Below, in pieces: positions 1 to 12,897 of a stretch of 64,000 nucleotides of DNA. The notes below the pieces were generated by a model, which ran no database searches, had not been told where the DNA came from, and was given only the letters and a program-made list of their open reading frames with translations. Made by a program: the position numbers and the translations under genes. This DNA is from Nipponacmea schrenckii (lineage: Eukaryota > Mollusca > Gastropoda > Lottiidae): contig JAUJPP010000003.1 of assembly GCA_030562195.1 (NCBI GenBank), forward strand, positions 38,818,602 to 38,882,601. Direction: 5' to 3'. Position 1 is the first letter of the stretch; each line of letters starts with the position of its first letter.

Positions 1-321
1 CTCAGACCTTTCCTTTCACAGTCAACCGTCCTTTTCCCTTGCGAAGAGTGAATGAGTCGAAAGATTCTTAGCTTCCCTCATAGTTTAATAGCTATATCAT
101 CTATCCAGATGTTCCTAATTAAGGATATGTGTTAGAACTTAGATAAAATGCATCCCCTGTTGTCCCTTAATACTAAAGTAGTTTACCCACACATGGTTTT
201 TACTTTTCAAGTACCCGATAGGTGACGATAAAAGATGTAAGATCTTGTCCCATGAAATAGATAAGACATCTTACCAGATGTGCGAAATTAACTAAAGGTG
301 AGTCTTTTGATTCAGTAGAAC

Positions 322-695
322 TTAACAGTGAATTATCAATGCTAATATCATTTTCTGTTTATAAACATGGGGGAATTTCTCTTGAAGACTCTTATAATGG
401 CCATGAACTATCTTGCTTGCTTTATTACTGGTTGTATTGAAGGGGACGACAAAGGGTTCTATGCTTGCACTATGGTGACTATTAAGTCCTATGGGTCTTG
501 CTGTATTTAATGTCTCAATCCAATGGGCTTCCATAGATTGACGGAATTTGGAAGTTTCATCTTCCGGCAAGTCGGGTTGAAATAATTAGAAACAGGTTTG
601 TATTTTTTAAATTTTATACCTGATCTGTGAGCATCAAAACGAGGGCGTAATTTGTTCTTTGTTTCTCCGACATATTGTTTGGGACATGTTAGGTG
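322..695 (-). mobile_element. Penelope-like element remnant, GIY-YIG endonuclease end
   Basis: Read on the minus strand, 695 to about 590 gives Cys-Pro-Lys-Gln-Tyr-Val-Gly-Glu-Thr followed by Lys-Leu-Arg-x-Arg-Phe and His-Arg-Ser. This is the YIG half of a GIY-YIG nuclease. After a frame change near 575, the segment 570-322 continues with EAHWIETLNTARPIGLN, the usual end of these domains in Penelope-like retroelements (YWI..L.T..P.GLN). The reverse transcriptase is not present and the frame is broken, so this is a dead 3' fragment. A second copy lies at about 10475-10672. Family assignment is by motif only. Confidence 0.72.
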
Positions 696-708
696 CTCCT
701 TGATCTGT

Positions 709-870
709 CAGTAAAAGATTTAAACCTATTTGATACACTAGTAAAGCACACAAACCTTTTTGATATACTTCAGTGAAAGATTTAAATTTGTTTGATATAC
801 TTCAGTAAAAGATTTAAATCTATTTGATATACTTGTACTTTAGTAAAAGGTTGATATTTATTTGATTTTA
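709..870. repeat. Short tandem array, about 32-bp unit
   Basis: Four to five imperfect units of about 32 bp beginning CAGTAAAAGATTTAAA and ending TTTGATATACTT follow one another, at about 709, 740, 771 and 803, with a degenerate last unit. The array touches the Penelope-like remnant and may have grown from its flank. Confidence 0.75.
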
Positions 871-1722
871 CAGTTAAGTTTTTATATGCTATCATTATGG
901 ATCGTAAGACCTCATACTAACTCCACAAAAGATAATACAAATTTAAAGATTCACATTTTTGGCTAGCAATATCGCAACGTATGTCTTTCCCTGTTTCCAA
1001 TCTTAAAATATACTGATAACTGAATGATCTTAGCAATGTTTATAAGAATGGTGATGTAGAGAAGTTGAGCAATAAGTTTAAATAGGAAAAGTTAATTTCT
1101 TGTTGAAGGTATATTTGAATGAATTATTCGTACGGTTCTAATACTACTGAAGACGATTTAACTATATTCAAGACAGGAAACAATTCTTGAAAACGCCCTG
1201 TTTTCTAAGCTTGTTTTATTTAAATACTAGTTGGCATGTTGAGATGTTTATTTTGAATGTTAAATCTTTTGATTTTGGAATCAAGCTAATATCTGAACAA
1301 TATCGAACTGAAGATCAATCCAATGCAAATAATTATTGTGATGTGTGAAATGATTACAGGGGTGAATTATTATCATCTGGTTGTAAAGTTACACTGTCAT
1401 ATCCATGAGTTGGTGGTAAACATTGTCAATTTGTATTGGACTCGCCGAAACATTTCATTTTACCGTACCTCACCCTCACAATATTTGTTGTTCTATTTTC
1501 GTTGTCCATAAATAATTAAGCCTGTCCGTCAATTATGGTATTTGGTACTTTTGATATCTACTCATTAACCCACTATTTAGCATCATTTCAAAGTAACAAA
1601 ACAAAACAATATGAGAAATATAAATACAACTTAATAAACCCGTATTTATTTTCACAGATATATTATTTACTTCATTAAATATAATGAGTTGCTTATTGTA
1701 ATCTATTAACAGATGGTTATAT

Positions 1723-1842
1723 CTAGAGAAACGAAGCGATATGCCATCGACAACAAAAATAACTAGAGAAACAAAGCGATATGCAATCGACTACAAAAAT
1801 AACTAGAGGAACAAAGCAATATGCCATCGACTACACAAATAA
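1723..1842. repeat. Tandem repeat, 3 x 40 bp
   Basis: Three consecutive 40-bp units start at 1723, 1763 and 1803, each beginning CTAGAG(A/G)AAC(G/A)AAGC. They differ by only a few substitutions. No coding role is apparent. Confidence 0.85.
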
Positions 1843-4800
1843 AATTAGAATAACTCTAATGACACGTATAATGACTGCAATGGGGTTAAAAATGCTTTAA
1901 AGCATTGCAGGGGTTCCAAAAATTTTAAGACCAATTAAACGAAATATCCATGCCCTTTACACATTGATTAAAAAGAATTATCTTTTGTCTGATTTTATTT
2001 TTTTCATCATGGCGCGGCTAATTCCTGTCATAATGGCGTGACTAAGTGACTTAGAGATTGATACGAAGTCGTTTTCTTTGTTTTTTATGTTTCCTTATCA
2101 TGCGAGATTAATCGCCGCGTACAAGAAAAACAAAACTGTAATTGATTATTTCGAATCGAAAACTTTTCATATCTCATTTCACCTGTATATTAAATATTAG
2201 TATAAATATTTTCGTTAAAAAAAGTTCATATGCTGCTGTTTTTGCTTCATAGAGAGTGGTTTTCAATGATAATGGCTCAATAAATTTTTTCTTCTGGTTC
2301 TAGTAAGGTATTCTATATTACGATAAGATATTAGAATCTTTGCTTAAATGGTTTCTTTATTTTCCTCCAAAATATTATTGACAACGACAACCTGAATAGC
2401 AGAATAGTTCAAATTATGACCTAGACATTGAAACTGGCTTGTAGACACAACTATGGACAAGGCCTGATATATAATTACACTGAAATTCTTCAGCATTTGG
2501 TCAATTTTCTATCCTCTTTTGACAACTAATCTATTAAATACAAGTTAATTTTACGGAAACATTTATTGATAATTATATATCAAACACCCATATGTCTGTT
2601 TTAAGAACGTTCGATTTTTTTCAGAATATTCTGAAGTTTCTTTTTGCACCTCAATGGATAGTTATTTTTTTTTTTGATTCATGTATATTTTCTATGGAAC
2701 GATACTACATTGAAGAATATCACCCCTTAGCTTTAGGTTTTAATAGTCTATTAAAATTTAACACAATAAAAATATTCAATTAAAAGCAAACTTCTTTTAG
2801 GTTTACTTCGAGAAAACCTGTTTTCGTACCAATGTATGGAAATAATCGTATTCAGGTCCTGCAGACATTTCTATTGTCACTAATGTTGTTATTGTCCAAT
2901 ATAATTTAATATAGGTTAAGGGATTATTTGCTGTAATCACCATTTTTTAGGATGCTTTTGAAGACGTTTATTTTCATTTATACTTTTTCCATACTGTAGT
3001 CGAGCAAATCTGGGTCCTATTCATTACGATATTAGTCCACCTAGTACTTTACAAGCCAAACGTATGTTGTATTCACTACTTCGTATCTTACCTTGAAATA
3101 GAAGGACGAGAGTGTTAGGAATTGTATACGAATATTTAACTTTTTTTCTTGCTCAACGTACTGGGTATAGTTTAAATTGATATGCAATTTTCACGATATT
3201 GAAAGGTTTAACATCTGTACAACCACTAATATCAAACACTTGCCGGAATTTGATGTTTGTTATGGGCGCAGATTGAACCACTCAGGTCAAGGACAGAATC
3301 TTTTCTTTTTCAGTCGACGGTACCCCAGAGTCCCTCTCAAATGCGATCTAAGTAACGGTATTATGTAAGGTCAGTTAACGTCAGAGCACCAAAATATGAT
3401 GTCCAGGTTAGAGGTAATTGTAAGAACATAGTCCTTTAAACTACCATGCCTGTATTTACAAGAAAAGCGAAAACAGCTATTATCAGACTTGAAACTACAT
3501 AAAATCAATGGCTTAACCTAATGGAAACTTTTCTAAAAGAATGTCGCCAACGTATATGTTTCTATTATTGCGAAGCCTGTCTGTTTGTCAGTAAAACGAT
3601 ATTCATTTGTAATCTTAAACTAAGTTAGATTCAACTTGTTGTAACATGTTTCCAATCTCTAGACATGTACACGGCAAACTACCAGTTACTCAACTTTATT
3701 GTTAACGTACCACCATTGAGGGAATACCTTTACGTACAGTACCTACAACATTGATCACATTCGTATACCCCATACATCATGAAAATATACCATCTTTTTG
3801 CCATTTATACGATACGATGTATGTATTCTTACCGCAACCACTGGTATTCATTTTTGTATACCACCATGAATGCCATATTCATATACCACATACAGATGTA
3901 CCACTGCGCTTCAGTTGCCTATTATATACATTCGTGTGTTCATGTATACATTTGTTCATTTATGGTATACGATGTACATTTATGTATACTTACCACCACT
4001 GACACTAATGTATCTCTTTGTATACATGTACATACCACCATGTAACCATGATTGACATACATATCTTCATGAGCCAATGTACTGATACTGATATACCTTC
4101 TTGCCTCTCTGACCGTATTCCTAAAAGTACAGTGTCTGTTTGAGGTGTGCCTAAAAATGTATGCATCCACAAAGACTTTCCCTACTTTTACTCTAAAATC
4201 TGAACCAGTCGTTGTTTGGAAAAAATGAGGAATTTTCGATGCAAACATGTGTAATTTCAATTTATTTACACATTTAATGACTAGTCATTAACTGATTGAC
4301 ATCAAGTATCTATTTATTTTCACATAAAAACATGCGTCAAGCATTGATAACGTTACCAAATTCCCTATACAATATACTAGAATATTATCACTATTAATAT
4401 CAAATTTCACTTTGAAGTCTTTGTGAAAAGAAAATATTTTGGTGTATATGGAAAAGAATATTTTCGTTCTCTTCGAAATCCGATGAAATACAAGTAGTAT
4501 TATTAAATATAATTATATGAAAATAGCATTGAGGTAGTTTAAAAACTAAACAAAACTACGTCTTTAATTTCAATCATAGTGTGCGTTGAACCGTAAAATG
4601 TACTTCCCGGTTATACTTGAGGAATGTCTTTGCATTAGTATTGTCACAAAACGTTTAACGCGATAAGTTATGTTACGAGCATAAATATGATCATTTTTGA
4701 AAATGCATATATAGAATTTTGAAAACATTTCACATGATACATTATTTACTTGAAATCCATAACTCAATTGAAAACCTATGTTTCTATAATTTTGTTAATG

Positions 4801-5602
4801 AAACGATGCAGTATTCAAAAGGAACGGGTAATATTATAATAATACGTAATCTAAGTTACTAGACAGTCTATTCCTTTATAAATACGTTGAACGTTTGAAA
4901 CAAATGTCATTTAAATCAGCTTTAGGGGTTTGAAATAATTTATGTGAATTTTTTTTATCTACAGATAACTCAAGCTATTGTTTTCTATCGGGTGAGTAGG
5001 CTTGTTTGACTAAAAACGAGCCAAAAAACGCGTGCAACAAGTTTTGGACATTTCAGATTGACTTTCGAAATTAAGGAGAGCAATTGCAATCGTCATTGAA
5101 TAATGTAAAGTGTTGCAGGATCGTACCACATTTCCTCTGATCTTTGATAGTGATATGCCTAATTTTGTAACATGATACAAATGTAAGTTTTGGTTCATTT
5201 TTTCCCTTTTAAAGATAAATCGAGAAAGACACTGAGGCCGGATATACTATATCTTATTAAGCCCTTTAATAGGATTATATATCAGAATTCGTTTTCATAT
5301 TTATAGTCTTTTATATTTAAACCTATTCTGATATTCTGATTCGTATTAATTGGTTTAGTTAAATGCAATGAAATGTATAATAAGAAATGATGAACTATTA
5401 CTATGTGTTTGATTCGGCTAATTAACACCGGGGAATAGTAACACTATAATAAACTATAATAAGATCTACACATGTTATAAAAACCAAATGTGTTTTGATG
5501 ACTTAAATTATTATGTTTTGTGTTCTTTTGGAACTTAGAGTAACATCCTCCCGATTTTAATATATTTTTTGGTGATCTCCATCATTCAGTTTTGATGACA
5601 TG

Positions 5603-5940
5603 CACTCTCCCGTTCTTTTGGCCACATACACTCTCCCGTTCTTTTGGCCACATACACTCTCCCGTACTTTTGGCTACATACACTTTCCCGTTCTTTTGGC
5701 CACATACACTCTCCTGTTCTTTTGGCCACATACACTTTCCCGTTCTTTTGGCCACATACACTCTCCCGTTCTTTTGGCCAAATTCAACCCTCCCTTTCTT
5801 TTGGTGATATATTCATTCTCCTGTTTAATGGATAACATGCACCCTTCTGTTCTTTTGATGGCATGCACCATTCTGTTCTTTTGATGGCATGTATTTATCT
5901 GTTCTTTTGATGACGAGTTGCAGTCTCCAGTTCCTTTGCT
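5603..5940. repeat. Minisatellite, 26-bp unit
   Basis: Seven near-identical 26-bp units built on CACTCTCCCGTTCTTTTGGC occupy 5603-5784, followed by about five degenerate units keeping the TTCTTTTGATGGCA core to about 5940. Because 26 is not a multiple of three and the unit lacks stops, all three plus frames stay open here. The overlapping ORFs are therefore repeat artefacts, not genes. Confidence 0.9.
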
Positions 5941-6238
5941 TTGGTAATAAGACAGGCAACTGTATGGTATAGTAGAATTTGTTATTATGTAGTATTTACC
6001 GAAATTACAACATTACTGTATTACTATAAAGTGATGTGTTTCTTTAACCCGGGTCATAATAGTAAATACCTTTTGATCGTTATAAAACATTTCTCAAGTT
6101 TCGACGGTAAAAATGTTTTGTTACAAGAAGTAATACCTATGAAATGTTTACTCACGTCCAACATCTAGACTGGCCACCTTCGCATTTGTGTTTTCTAAAT
6201 TTGCAGACGAATTAGAAAGTAGATATCAATTCTGTAAG

Positions 6239-6394
6239 ATGATTTTATACATGAAATTGAGCTCCATAATATTATGCCTTTTAGTTATCAATTTCCATTT
6301 TTTAGTTTCAAGTAACCAGGAAAAGGCACCGATGTCGACTTGTCGACTGGTGCATCCATGTGGGATGACAACGTGGGCGCAATGGTTGTGGTAA
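6239..6394 (+). CDS. Small ORF with signal-peptide-like start, possible first coding exon
   Basis: An ATG at 6239 (second in-frame ATG at 6251) opens 51 codons. The predicted product begins with a strongly hydrophobic stretch (KLSSIILCLLVINFHFLVSS) that looks like a signal peptide. It continues into a short polar segment with two cysteines spaced C-x5-C and a Trp-rich end, then a stop at 6392-6394. A good 3' splice site (TTGCAG, 6201-6206) sits just upstream and a GTAAAA donor-like site overlaps the last codons at 6391. It could thus be the first coding exon of a secreted protein, or a complete small secreted peptide. I do not recognise the family. Chance is possible in AT-rich DNA. Confidence 0.3.
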   Translation: MILYMKLSSIILCLLVINFHFLVSSNQEKAPMSTCRLVHPCGMTTWAQWLW

Positions 6395-9300
6395 AAACAT
6401 TCATCAGAAGAAATGGAACCATATAATGGTTCAGGAACCAGATTGGAATATTTAGTATAGTGCATATCGAAAGAGAGGCAGTGTATTCTTTTAAAGACAC
6501 TTTATGACTCCTTTATGACTTTTTTCTTATCGATTTAGATGCAATTTTCATTCCAATCCCGAGGCCGTGTCGCAAGTGAGTTCCTCAATTAAATCATTCA
6601 AGGTTACAATGTCTTTAATTACATAAATCTAATTAGATTTTTTTGCCTGTTATATCGATTTGGATAATGTGCTGGCTTTACCATACTTGTTATGTCGGAT
6701 ATGAGGAGATTTGTGTATAATACCAAGCCTTAGAAACTGTCTTAATTTTCTTACCATCGAGCACGGAACAAAATGGACAAGTACACTTTATTGACATTTA
6801 TAATATTTCAACAATTGCATACATTATTATGATTAGGATATGATTTAATACCTCAGACACAAACGTTGTCTTTGAGAAGAAATGGTTGCTTGATAAAGCT
6901 TGATCTTACTGTGAATACAGAGGGGGTGGGGATATTGACAGTCCGTCACATGATTCTATATCGAAATATAAAAAAAAAGATATAACTGAAGAAGTATGTT
7001 GAAGTCAATATTATGTGTTTTGAACAGTGATCAGTTTTTAATGACCTTACAAAGGTTAATGAACAATGGAAGACCTTCGTTGATATTTTAAATAGGCAAG
7101 AGTCACGCGAACAGATTAAAAGAAAGAAATAAAGCAAAAACGGAAATGTCTTATTGCATGCAACTCCATTGATCATTGCTAGTTAGTAGCGAAATACATC
7201 TTCAACGCTATATTGACTCGCTCGTATCCACAAATGCAAATATTGCTAACAATTGCAATCAACAACATTTATTCCGACCGTTAAATTCTTATACACGATT
7301 CCAGTTAAAAAGAACTGTTAATACTAGTAGCTGGTGTTGATACAGTAATTGGGGTTTCGACACAGCTGGACCAAATATAGTGATAATCATGGTTGTTTCT
7401 GATACTGTTAGTTGCAAGAGCCTTCGGCTGCATTTTAGTTTTAAAGATCTATAAACAGAATATAAAAAGAAATTCAATTGTTTTCAATACTAATGTCTTC
7501 ATTAAAAGAAAAACATTCGAGCGTCAATTCTATCGGGATATCATTGCCATCGTGTTGATAATATTGTTATTCTATTGGTACATTACAATCAGTTCTAGAA
7601 AACCCTACAAGTGTTGGATTCTGGTTTTCTTCAATGACTTTATCAGTCAAGAAATAAGATATAAATCGTTTCTTGTTAGTTGTTAAATGAATATAAGATG
7701 ATCTATCGATATTGAGATCCTTGACCCCATATTCAAATTAATGATTTTATTTCCTGTCGAGGAGGAGGAGATGAACTGAACTAATAAAACATAGTCAGTT
7801 GCAAACAGCGAAATATATATATCAATGCTACTAGAACCACTAACGTAGGTGTCTGAAATTACTTATTGAATGAATGTCAAGTAGGTAATTACTTGTCGAT
7901 CAAAAATGTAGGCTTGTAGGCGTTATCGTAAGCATTACAAAAATGTGAATCTCTATCGTATTTAAGTATGTATTTTGTATGCCTCAGGAAATCTGGTTTT
8001 AGGGGTCTTATTCACCTTTGATCTTCTAGGTTTTTGATTTTAGAATTGCATTTACTCTTGTCCTAATGTATGTTTTAGTAATGTAATATATAACAATAAT
8101 GAGCTGGTAATACTATATGTTAAAGTAATGTTTCCGTTGTTCTAAGTAATAAGCTAAGATTGCCGGATAGAGTGCCTTAAAGCTATAGAACAGGAATCAA
8201 TAGGATATGTTTAACAATCTTGTTACAATCTATTTGAAGTGGGTGGTAAGCGAAGGTACACTCAATTTCTAATTACACCGATGTATGGTTTAATAGGCAC
8301 CAAAATGTCAATAAGTTGAAAGTTCATATTAGATTGCTTTGTTTGTACAACCAATTCCCAATCCAGGGCAAATTGGTTATTGTTTTTCTGATTTTGCCAG
8401 GAACATTCAGCATTCATCTATGACTATTGGTATTTATCTTTGATGTAATTTATCTCATATTAATAGGTTTTGGGTGCTGTCGCCTAATGATTGAAGTGAT
8501 TGGACTTAGCTGAAAAGCTTTCTGACACATTTTGCTAATAAGTTTACTAGTGGCAAGTTTAAGTTTTGATTCTGAAAATACAAATGGATAAGAGTCAACG
8601 TTAGCGCGGTATCAGTCAACGACTAAAATCTGCAAATATATCAATGAAAACCTTCGCTGCTCTACAACTATTTCAACTAAGGTGGAGCTGCTCGGTGGCA
8701 ACATGCTATGAACTGTAATTTTATTTTTGTCGTTTGTTTTGGTTTGTTTAAATGTGTTTTAATTTGTGTCTGTTTCTGTAAAAATGTTGTGTATCATAGC
8801 GTGTGTTTCGTATTGTACATTGAATTGCCCTGTGATAAAGGTCATTGTCCACAAGACGATTTGTTTTTCCACAGAAAATAAAAGCGCTTGGCGAATTTCG
8901 ATTTCTACAGGGATATCTATAATGACGTTATCAGGTTTTTTCTTATCCCTATAATCTCTTGATTCAAGCCGGTGAATTTCTTCCAAAACATTTCTTTGTG
9001 TGCTTTCATCGGGCTATAATGACGCAATTTTCTCATAATCATTCTGCTTGTCTTGACATATAAGTCGGATTTTGTCGTTCTCGAGCTTTAGTTCTCAGAC
9101 ATTTTTGACGTCATGAAGATAATCTGACGTTGACGTTGTTAGCCAAATTCTCGCGTCTGATTGGATGAATGATGAATGATTTCGTCGTAAAAAGTAGAAA
9201 TGATTTCTACTCTGTATGCGATTTTCGCTGCAAATTGAGTACCGCGAAATAAATCATTCTGTGGACAACGTCCTTAAAACAATTTTTTTTTATTATAACT

Positions 9301-10474
9301 AACTGAACAATTTTGTGTTCTGAAAAATGATAAAAGAAAATAAGATATTATTTAATCAAACAAATGTCTATTATAAAACCTATTTTACTGCGAAAATAAA
9401 CATATTAAAAAATACGCTCCTGCAATGTCGCCGTTTAAATAGGTAAACACTAAATACAAAGTGTCTAATATTGAAAAAACCTTGTAGACAAATTAAAATA
9501 TAAAACCATTCACCACATAATTGATTTTAGAATCAGTGCCCACTCATCTACCGGAATTCTACATTAATCAGGATGTATTTTTTTACAGTAAGCACAAAAA
9601 TAAAATATTTCAATTGTATACAAGGTAAGCCTACTTCAGAGGCAGATTTAAATGCGTGGTGGATGCTCGCTAATCTGGCAGTAACGAGTTTAGTTGACCA
9701 TATGATATCATTTGAATTGCATTACACTGACTGGTTTGCGGCGCAGCAATTTAATTATTCGCTTTATTGAGTTCAATTTTTATCAACTGCTATCATGTAA
9801 AGGCAATATGCTCAATTCTTTCACCTCAATTTTAATTTGTTGTAAGGCGTTCTGTAATCGTAGATTTATGACCTCTTCTTAGATTAACCTGGTTTGACTC
9901 AACGGTAATGCAAGAAACTTAAGAGCTCTGAAAGATTATTTTCGCTTATCTCAACCTTGAGGCCAAATAGAAATTAATATATAGTTATGTTTCAACAGAT
10001 CTTTGTATACCTGTAATATATGGATTTTTACTAATGAGATAACATAGTCATCATTGTCTCAATTGTAAAGACTGTTACATTCATTTATTATTGTTCAACT
10101 TTCATTGAGGTATGAGGCATTGGCTGTAGTAAATGAATTGAAAAAGAAGTTCAAGAAATATTCATGATAGTGGAATTTGGCTTTCTAAAGAACATGCATA
10201 AGGCATTATTTCTCTTTGCGTTGATCAAAAACATCTGCCTTGGAGACGAAAGTTTTCGGAGAAGGGAAGGGTTGAATCTCTTAGATGGAACAAATATTTT
10301 ATTGAGAAATGGGGATCTGGATCTGTTGGATGATTTTCTTCTGTTCTGATCTGAAATTAGACACAAAAATAATAATAACTAGTACGCGAGAAGTATAGTA
10401 CCTGTTAAGTTCAGATTATTTTTAGTTTGCTATGAACAAGGTTGTCATTTAAGTTCTGATTTTTAGAATATGTC

Positions 10475-10672
10475 ACTATCATTTTCTGTTTATAGACATT
10501 GGGGAATTTCTCTTGAAGACTCTTATAAATGGGTATGAAATATCTTTCTTGCTTTATTACTAGTTGCATTGAAGGGGTGACAAGGTGTGCTATGCCCGCA
10601 CTATGGTGAAGATTAAGTCCTATATGTATTGCTGTATTTAATTTCCTAATCCAATGGGCTTCCCAATTAGTA
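10475..10672 (-). mobile_element. Second Penelope-like remnant
   Basis: This segment is a direct diverged repeat of 350-545: both share TCATTTTCTGTTTATA, GGGGAATTTCTCTTGAAGAC, GCTTTATTACT and TAATCCAATGGGCTTCC blocks in the same order. It covers only the last part of the GIY-YIG region and has more indels than the copy at 322, so it is a dead fragment. Confidence 0.68.
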
Positions 10673-11485
10673 GTTTAAAAGAAAGTCGGTGGCACCAGTA
10701 AAGATTATAAAGATTATGATAGGGCTGTTAAGGTTATCGCGAAAATAGCTTTGACTATTACAAAAGGCAAATGCCAGTTTTATTTATGGTCTATATACTA
10801 GAAACATGTTTACGAAGAATGAATAGAATAACAAATCACTTTGTAATGCGTTTATGTGCCAAATTCACTTCATCAAACGGTTTCAGTTTTGGTGAAAGGT
10901 CAAAATACTTGATTAAGAGACTCTAGAACTAGAAGACTGGTATCTTAATATAATGTGCTTCAAAACTCTGATAGGTCTTAAGTGGTCTGTCAGTGAAGGA
11001 ATCTCCAAGTTGTAAATTGAGCAAATCATGTACAATACACGAACAATAACCTAGTAATAACTGATGTTAAGATATTAATGCAACTATCTTCCATTATTCA
11101 GATTAGGTTCATTTTAGTAATTATCTTTCAAAGTGATTTACTTATTCTCAATTGTCACAGAAAGCTTCCAATAAAATACTTCACATAATTCTATATTACT
11201 ATAACAATGCAGAACGATCTACAGATACTCAGCTTGGGTTAATTTTCGGGAAGCTGTAGTGACAGGAAACTAAGTCGTTTTTAGAAGAATCCTGCATGGG
11301 ACACTGATTTTCCTACTTCTTTTACAACCACACGGATGTTTTTGTTGAAACTTCATAAAATTTGAACTGTGTCATCGCCTGGTTATGTTTGTTTATGCCA
11401 ACCACCAGTGGGTACAGGTTAGAAATGGTTCTAATGCTAGCATATTTTTAAAACGTGCTATCAGCTGATAAACGTTTAAACTAAT

Positions 11486-11610
11486 CCATCCATCTGCTGG
11501 TAACGCTTTGATCTGTGTATCCATTAGCTGGTTAATCGGACTGTACCATCCATCTGCTGGTAACGCTTTGATCTGATTAATCCAACAGCTGGCAAAAGTT
11601 TGAATTGTGC
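11486..11610. repeat. 60-bp tandem duplication
   Basis: A block containing CCATCTGCTGGTAACGCTTT occurs at 11486 and again exactly 60 bp later at 11546, with a third degenerate AACAGCTGGCAAAAGTTTG block near 11583. The flanking text is similar but diverged. Confidence 0.75.
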
Positions 11611-11919
11611 CTTCAGTTTGTCTATCCCTTTCTGAACGTCTCAAAATTGTTTGTCATTGTATTGTATTTGGATGCACGATTCAAGCTGATGATCGTTGTT
11701 TGTTTGCAAAATAAAAACACAGCAGTTGGTTTGACATGACCTTAAATGGGTTGAAATTCAATTACAATTAATCTGTAAACTAATTAATTACGCAAAAATA
11801 GAAAATTGTTAGAATTTGAGGTTTATTTTTGCATGTCATAAAAATTAGGACGACCATCGTTATACACCCACATTTATAATGGTGCACAATAGGTAAATGA
11901 TTTTCTGATTTTTAATTAA

Positions 11920-12365
11920 AGTTCATCAAAATTCATCAAGAGACCAGTTCTCTACGTCCACAAAGAACTAATGCAGACGCATTTTTGAGGAAAAGGGCAA
12001 TAACTCATATTAAATATATTTCGGTTGGTCAGATTTTAATAATGTTAATCCTTTGGGTGATTACAAACACTCAAACCAAATTTCATCAAAATCCATCGAT
12101 TGGATCAATTTTGATTGGTTTGATTTCAATAGGGTTTATCCTTGATGGATAACAAACACTTACACCATATTTTTGAAAATCTATCCAGAAACCAGCTGTC
12201 TATCATGTCCACAAAGAATTCAAAAACAAGAGCAATAACTCATTAAATATTATTCGATTGCTCTGGTTTTTTAATACGGTTCATCCTTGGGAGATTACAA
12301 ATACTCACATAATTGTGGACGGATGGACAGACAGACAGACAGGGGCGACACATTAACGTGTGGTT
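11920..12365. repeat. Modular interspersed repeat ending in GGACAGACAGACAGAC
   Basis: The segment contains two to three diverged modules with TTCATCAAAATCCATC, GTCCACAAAGAA, GGGCAATAACTCAT and TCCTTGGGAGATTACAAA-like blocks, and closes with a GGACGGATGGACAGACAGAC run. This is the look of a decayed family common in molluscan DNA (established only by resemblance). It has no coding potential. Confidence 0.55.
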
Positions 12366-12589
12366 GTATAAAAAAAAAGCTTATGTCGGGTGACTTAGAG
12401 AACAATAACACTTTTCTTTTCAGGATTATTTATGAAACATTAAATCCAAGACCATAATATTTTGATCAAAAAAATTATACCGATCGATAGAAAATTTTTT
12501 AAAGGTTAAAACCGTATGAATTAGCAGCATTCTTAAAAACCATTGTCAAAATGTGTAATGGCTAAAATACGAGATGATACGATGTCATT

Positions 12590-12668
12590 TAGACCCGAAC
12601 GAGTTTCGAACCAGTGATCTCAGAGTCAGGCACCTAATCGCCAGCTATACATGCCAACCGGCTAAAAT
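12590..12668 (-). repeat. tRNA-like SINE head, degenerate
   Basis: On the minus strand the segment reads like a tRNA-derived promoter region. It has an A-box-like TAGCTGGCGATTAGGTG, then GCCTGACTCTGAGATCA, then a B-box-like GGTTCGAAACT. The anticodon stem does not pair well, so it is not called a functional tRNA gene. A decayed SINE is the simplest reading. Confidence 0.4.
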
Positions 12669-12897
12669 ACGACTATCATTTTCAGCACAATAACCCATTT
12701 TCAAACTCCACTCCTTGGGTGTCAGTTGATCTTCCTTTGTTAAATTTCTCGACAAGAGAGTCTTACAGTGTAATCGGTTAGATTTCAGTCTAGAGATGAG
12801 TGGCGTGTTTTCGTTGTTTTTTCCAAAATTTTTTGCAGTTTGAGCTGAAAACATAGTTATAATGAATATTTGTCATAAATGGCAATTCAGTGTTTTG

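Noticed and set aside
3751..4260. Overlapping ORFs on both strands rich in Tyr, His and Ile
   Set aside because: They come from a degenerate GTATAC/CATGTATAC-rich stretch with few stop codons; no frame shows protein-like constraint or splice context.
5592..5884. Three overlapping plus ORFs with repeated Pro-Phe-Phe-Trp-Pro
   Set aside because: The same 26-bp minisatellite is read in three frames; not a gene.
7289..7477. A Gly-Pro stretch near 7366 considered as the missing first ligand-binding lobe exon of the cyclase
   Set aside because: The residues around it do not match the family motif and the splice sites do not fit.
9573..9770. ORF with a Trp/Leu-rich segment considered as an exon
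   Set aside because: There is no acceptor or donor in fitting phase and no resemblance to a known domain.
12590..12668. Functional tRNA gene
   Set aside because: A- and B-box-like blocks exist, but the anticodon stem does not pair; more likely a SINE head.
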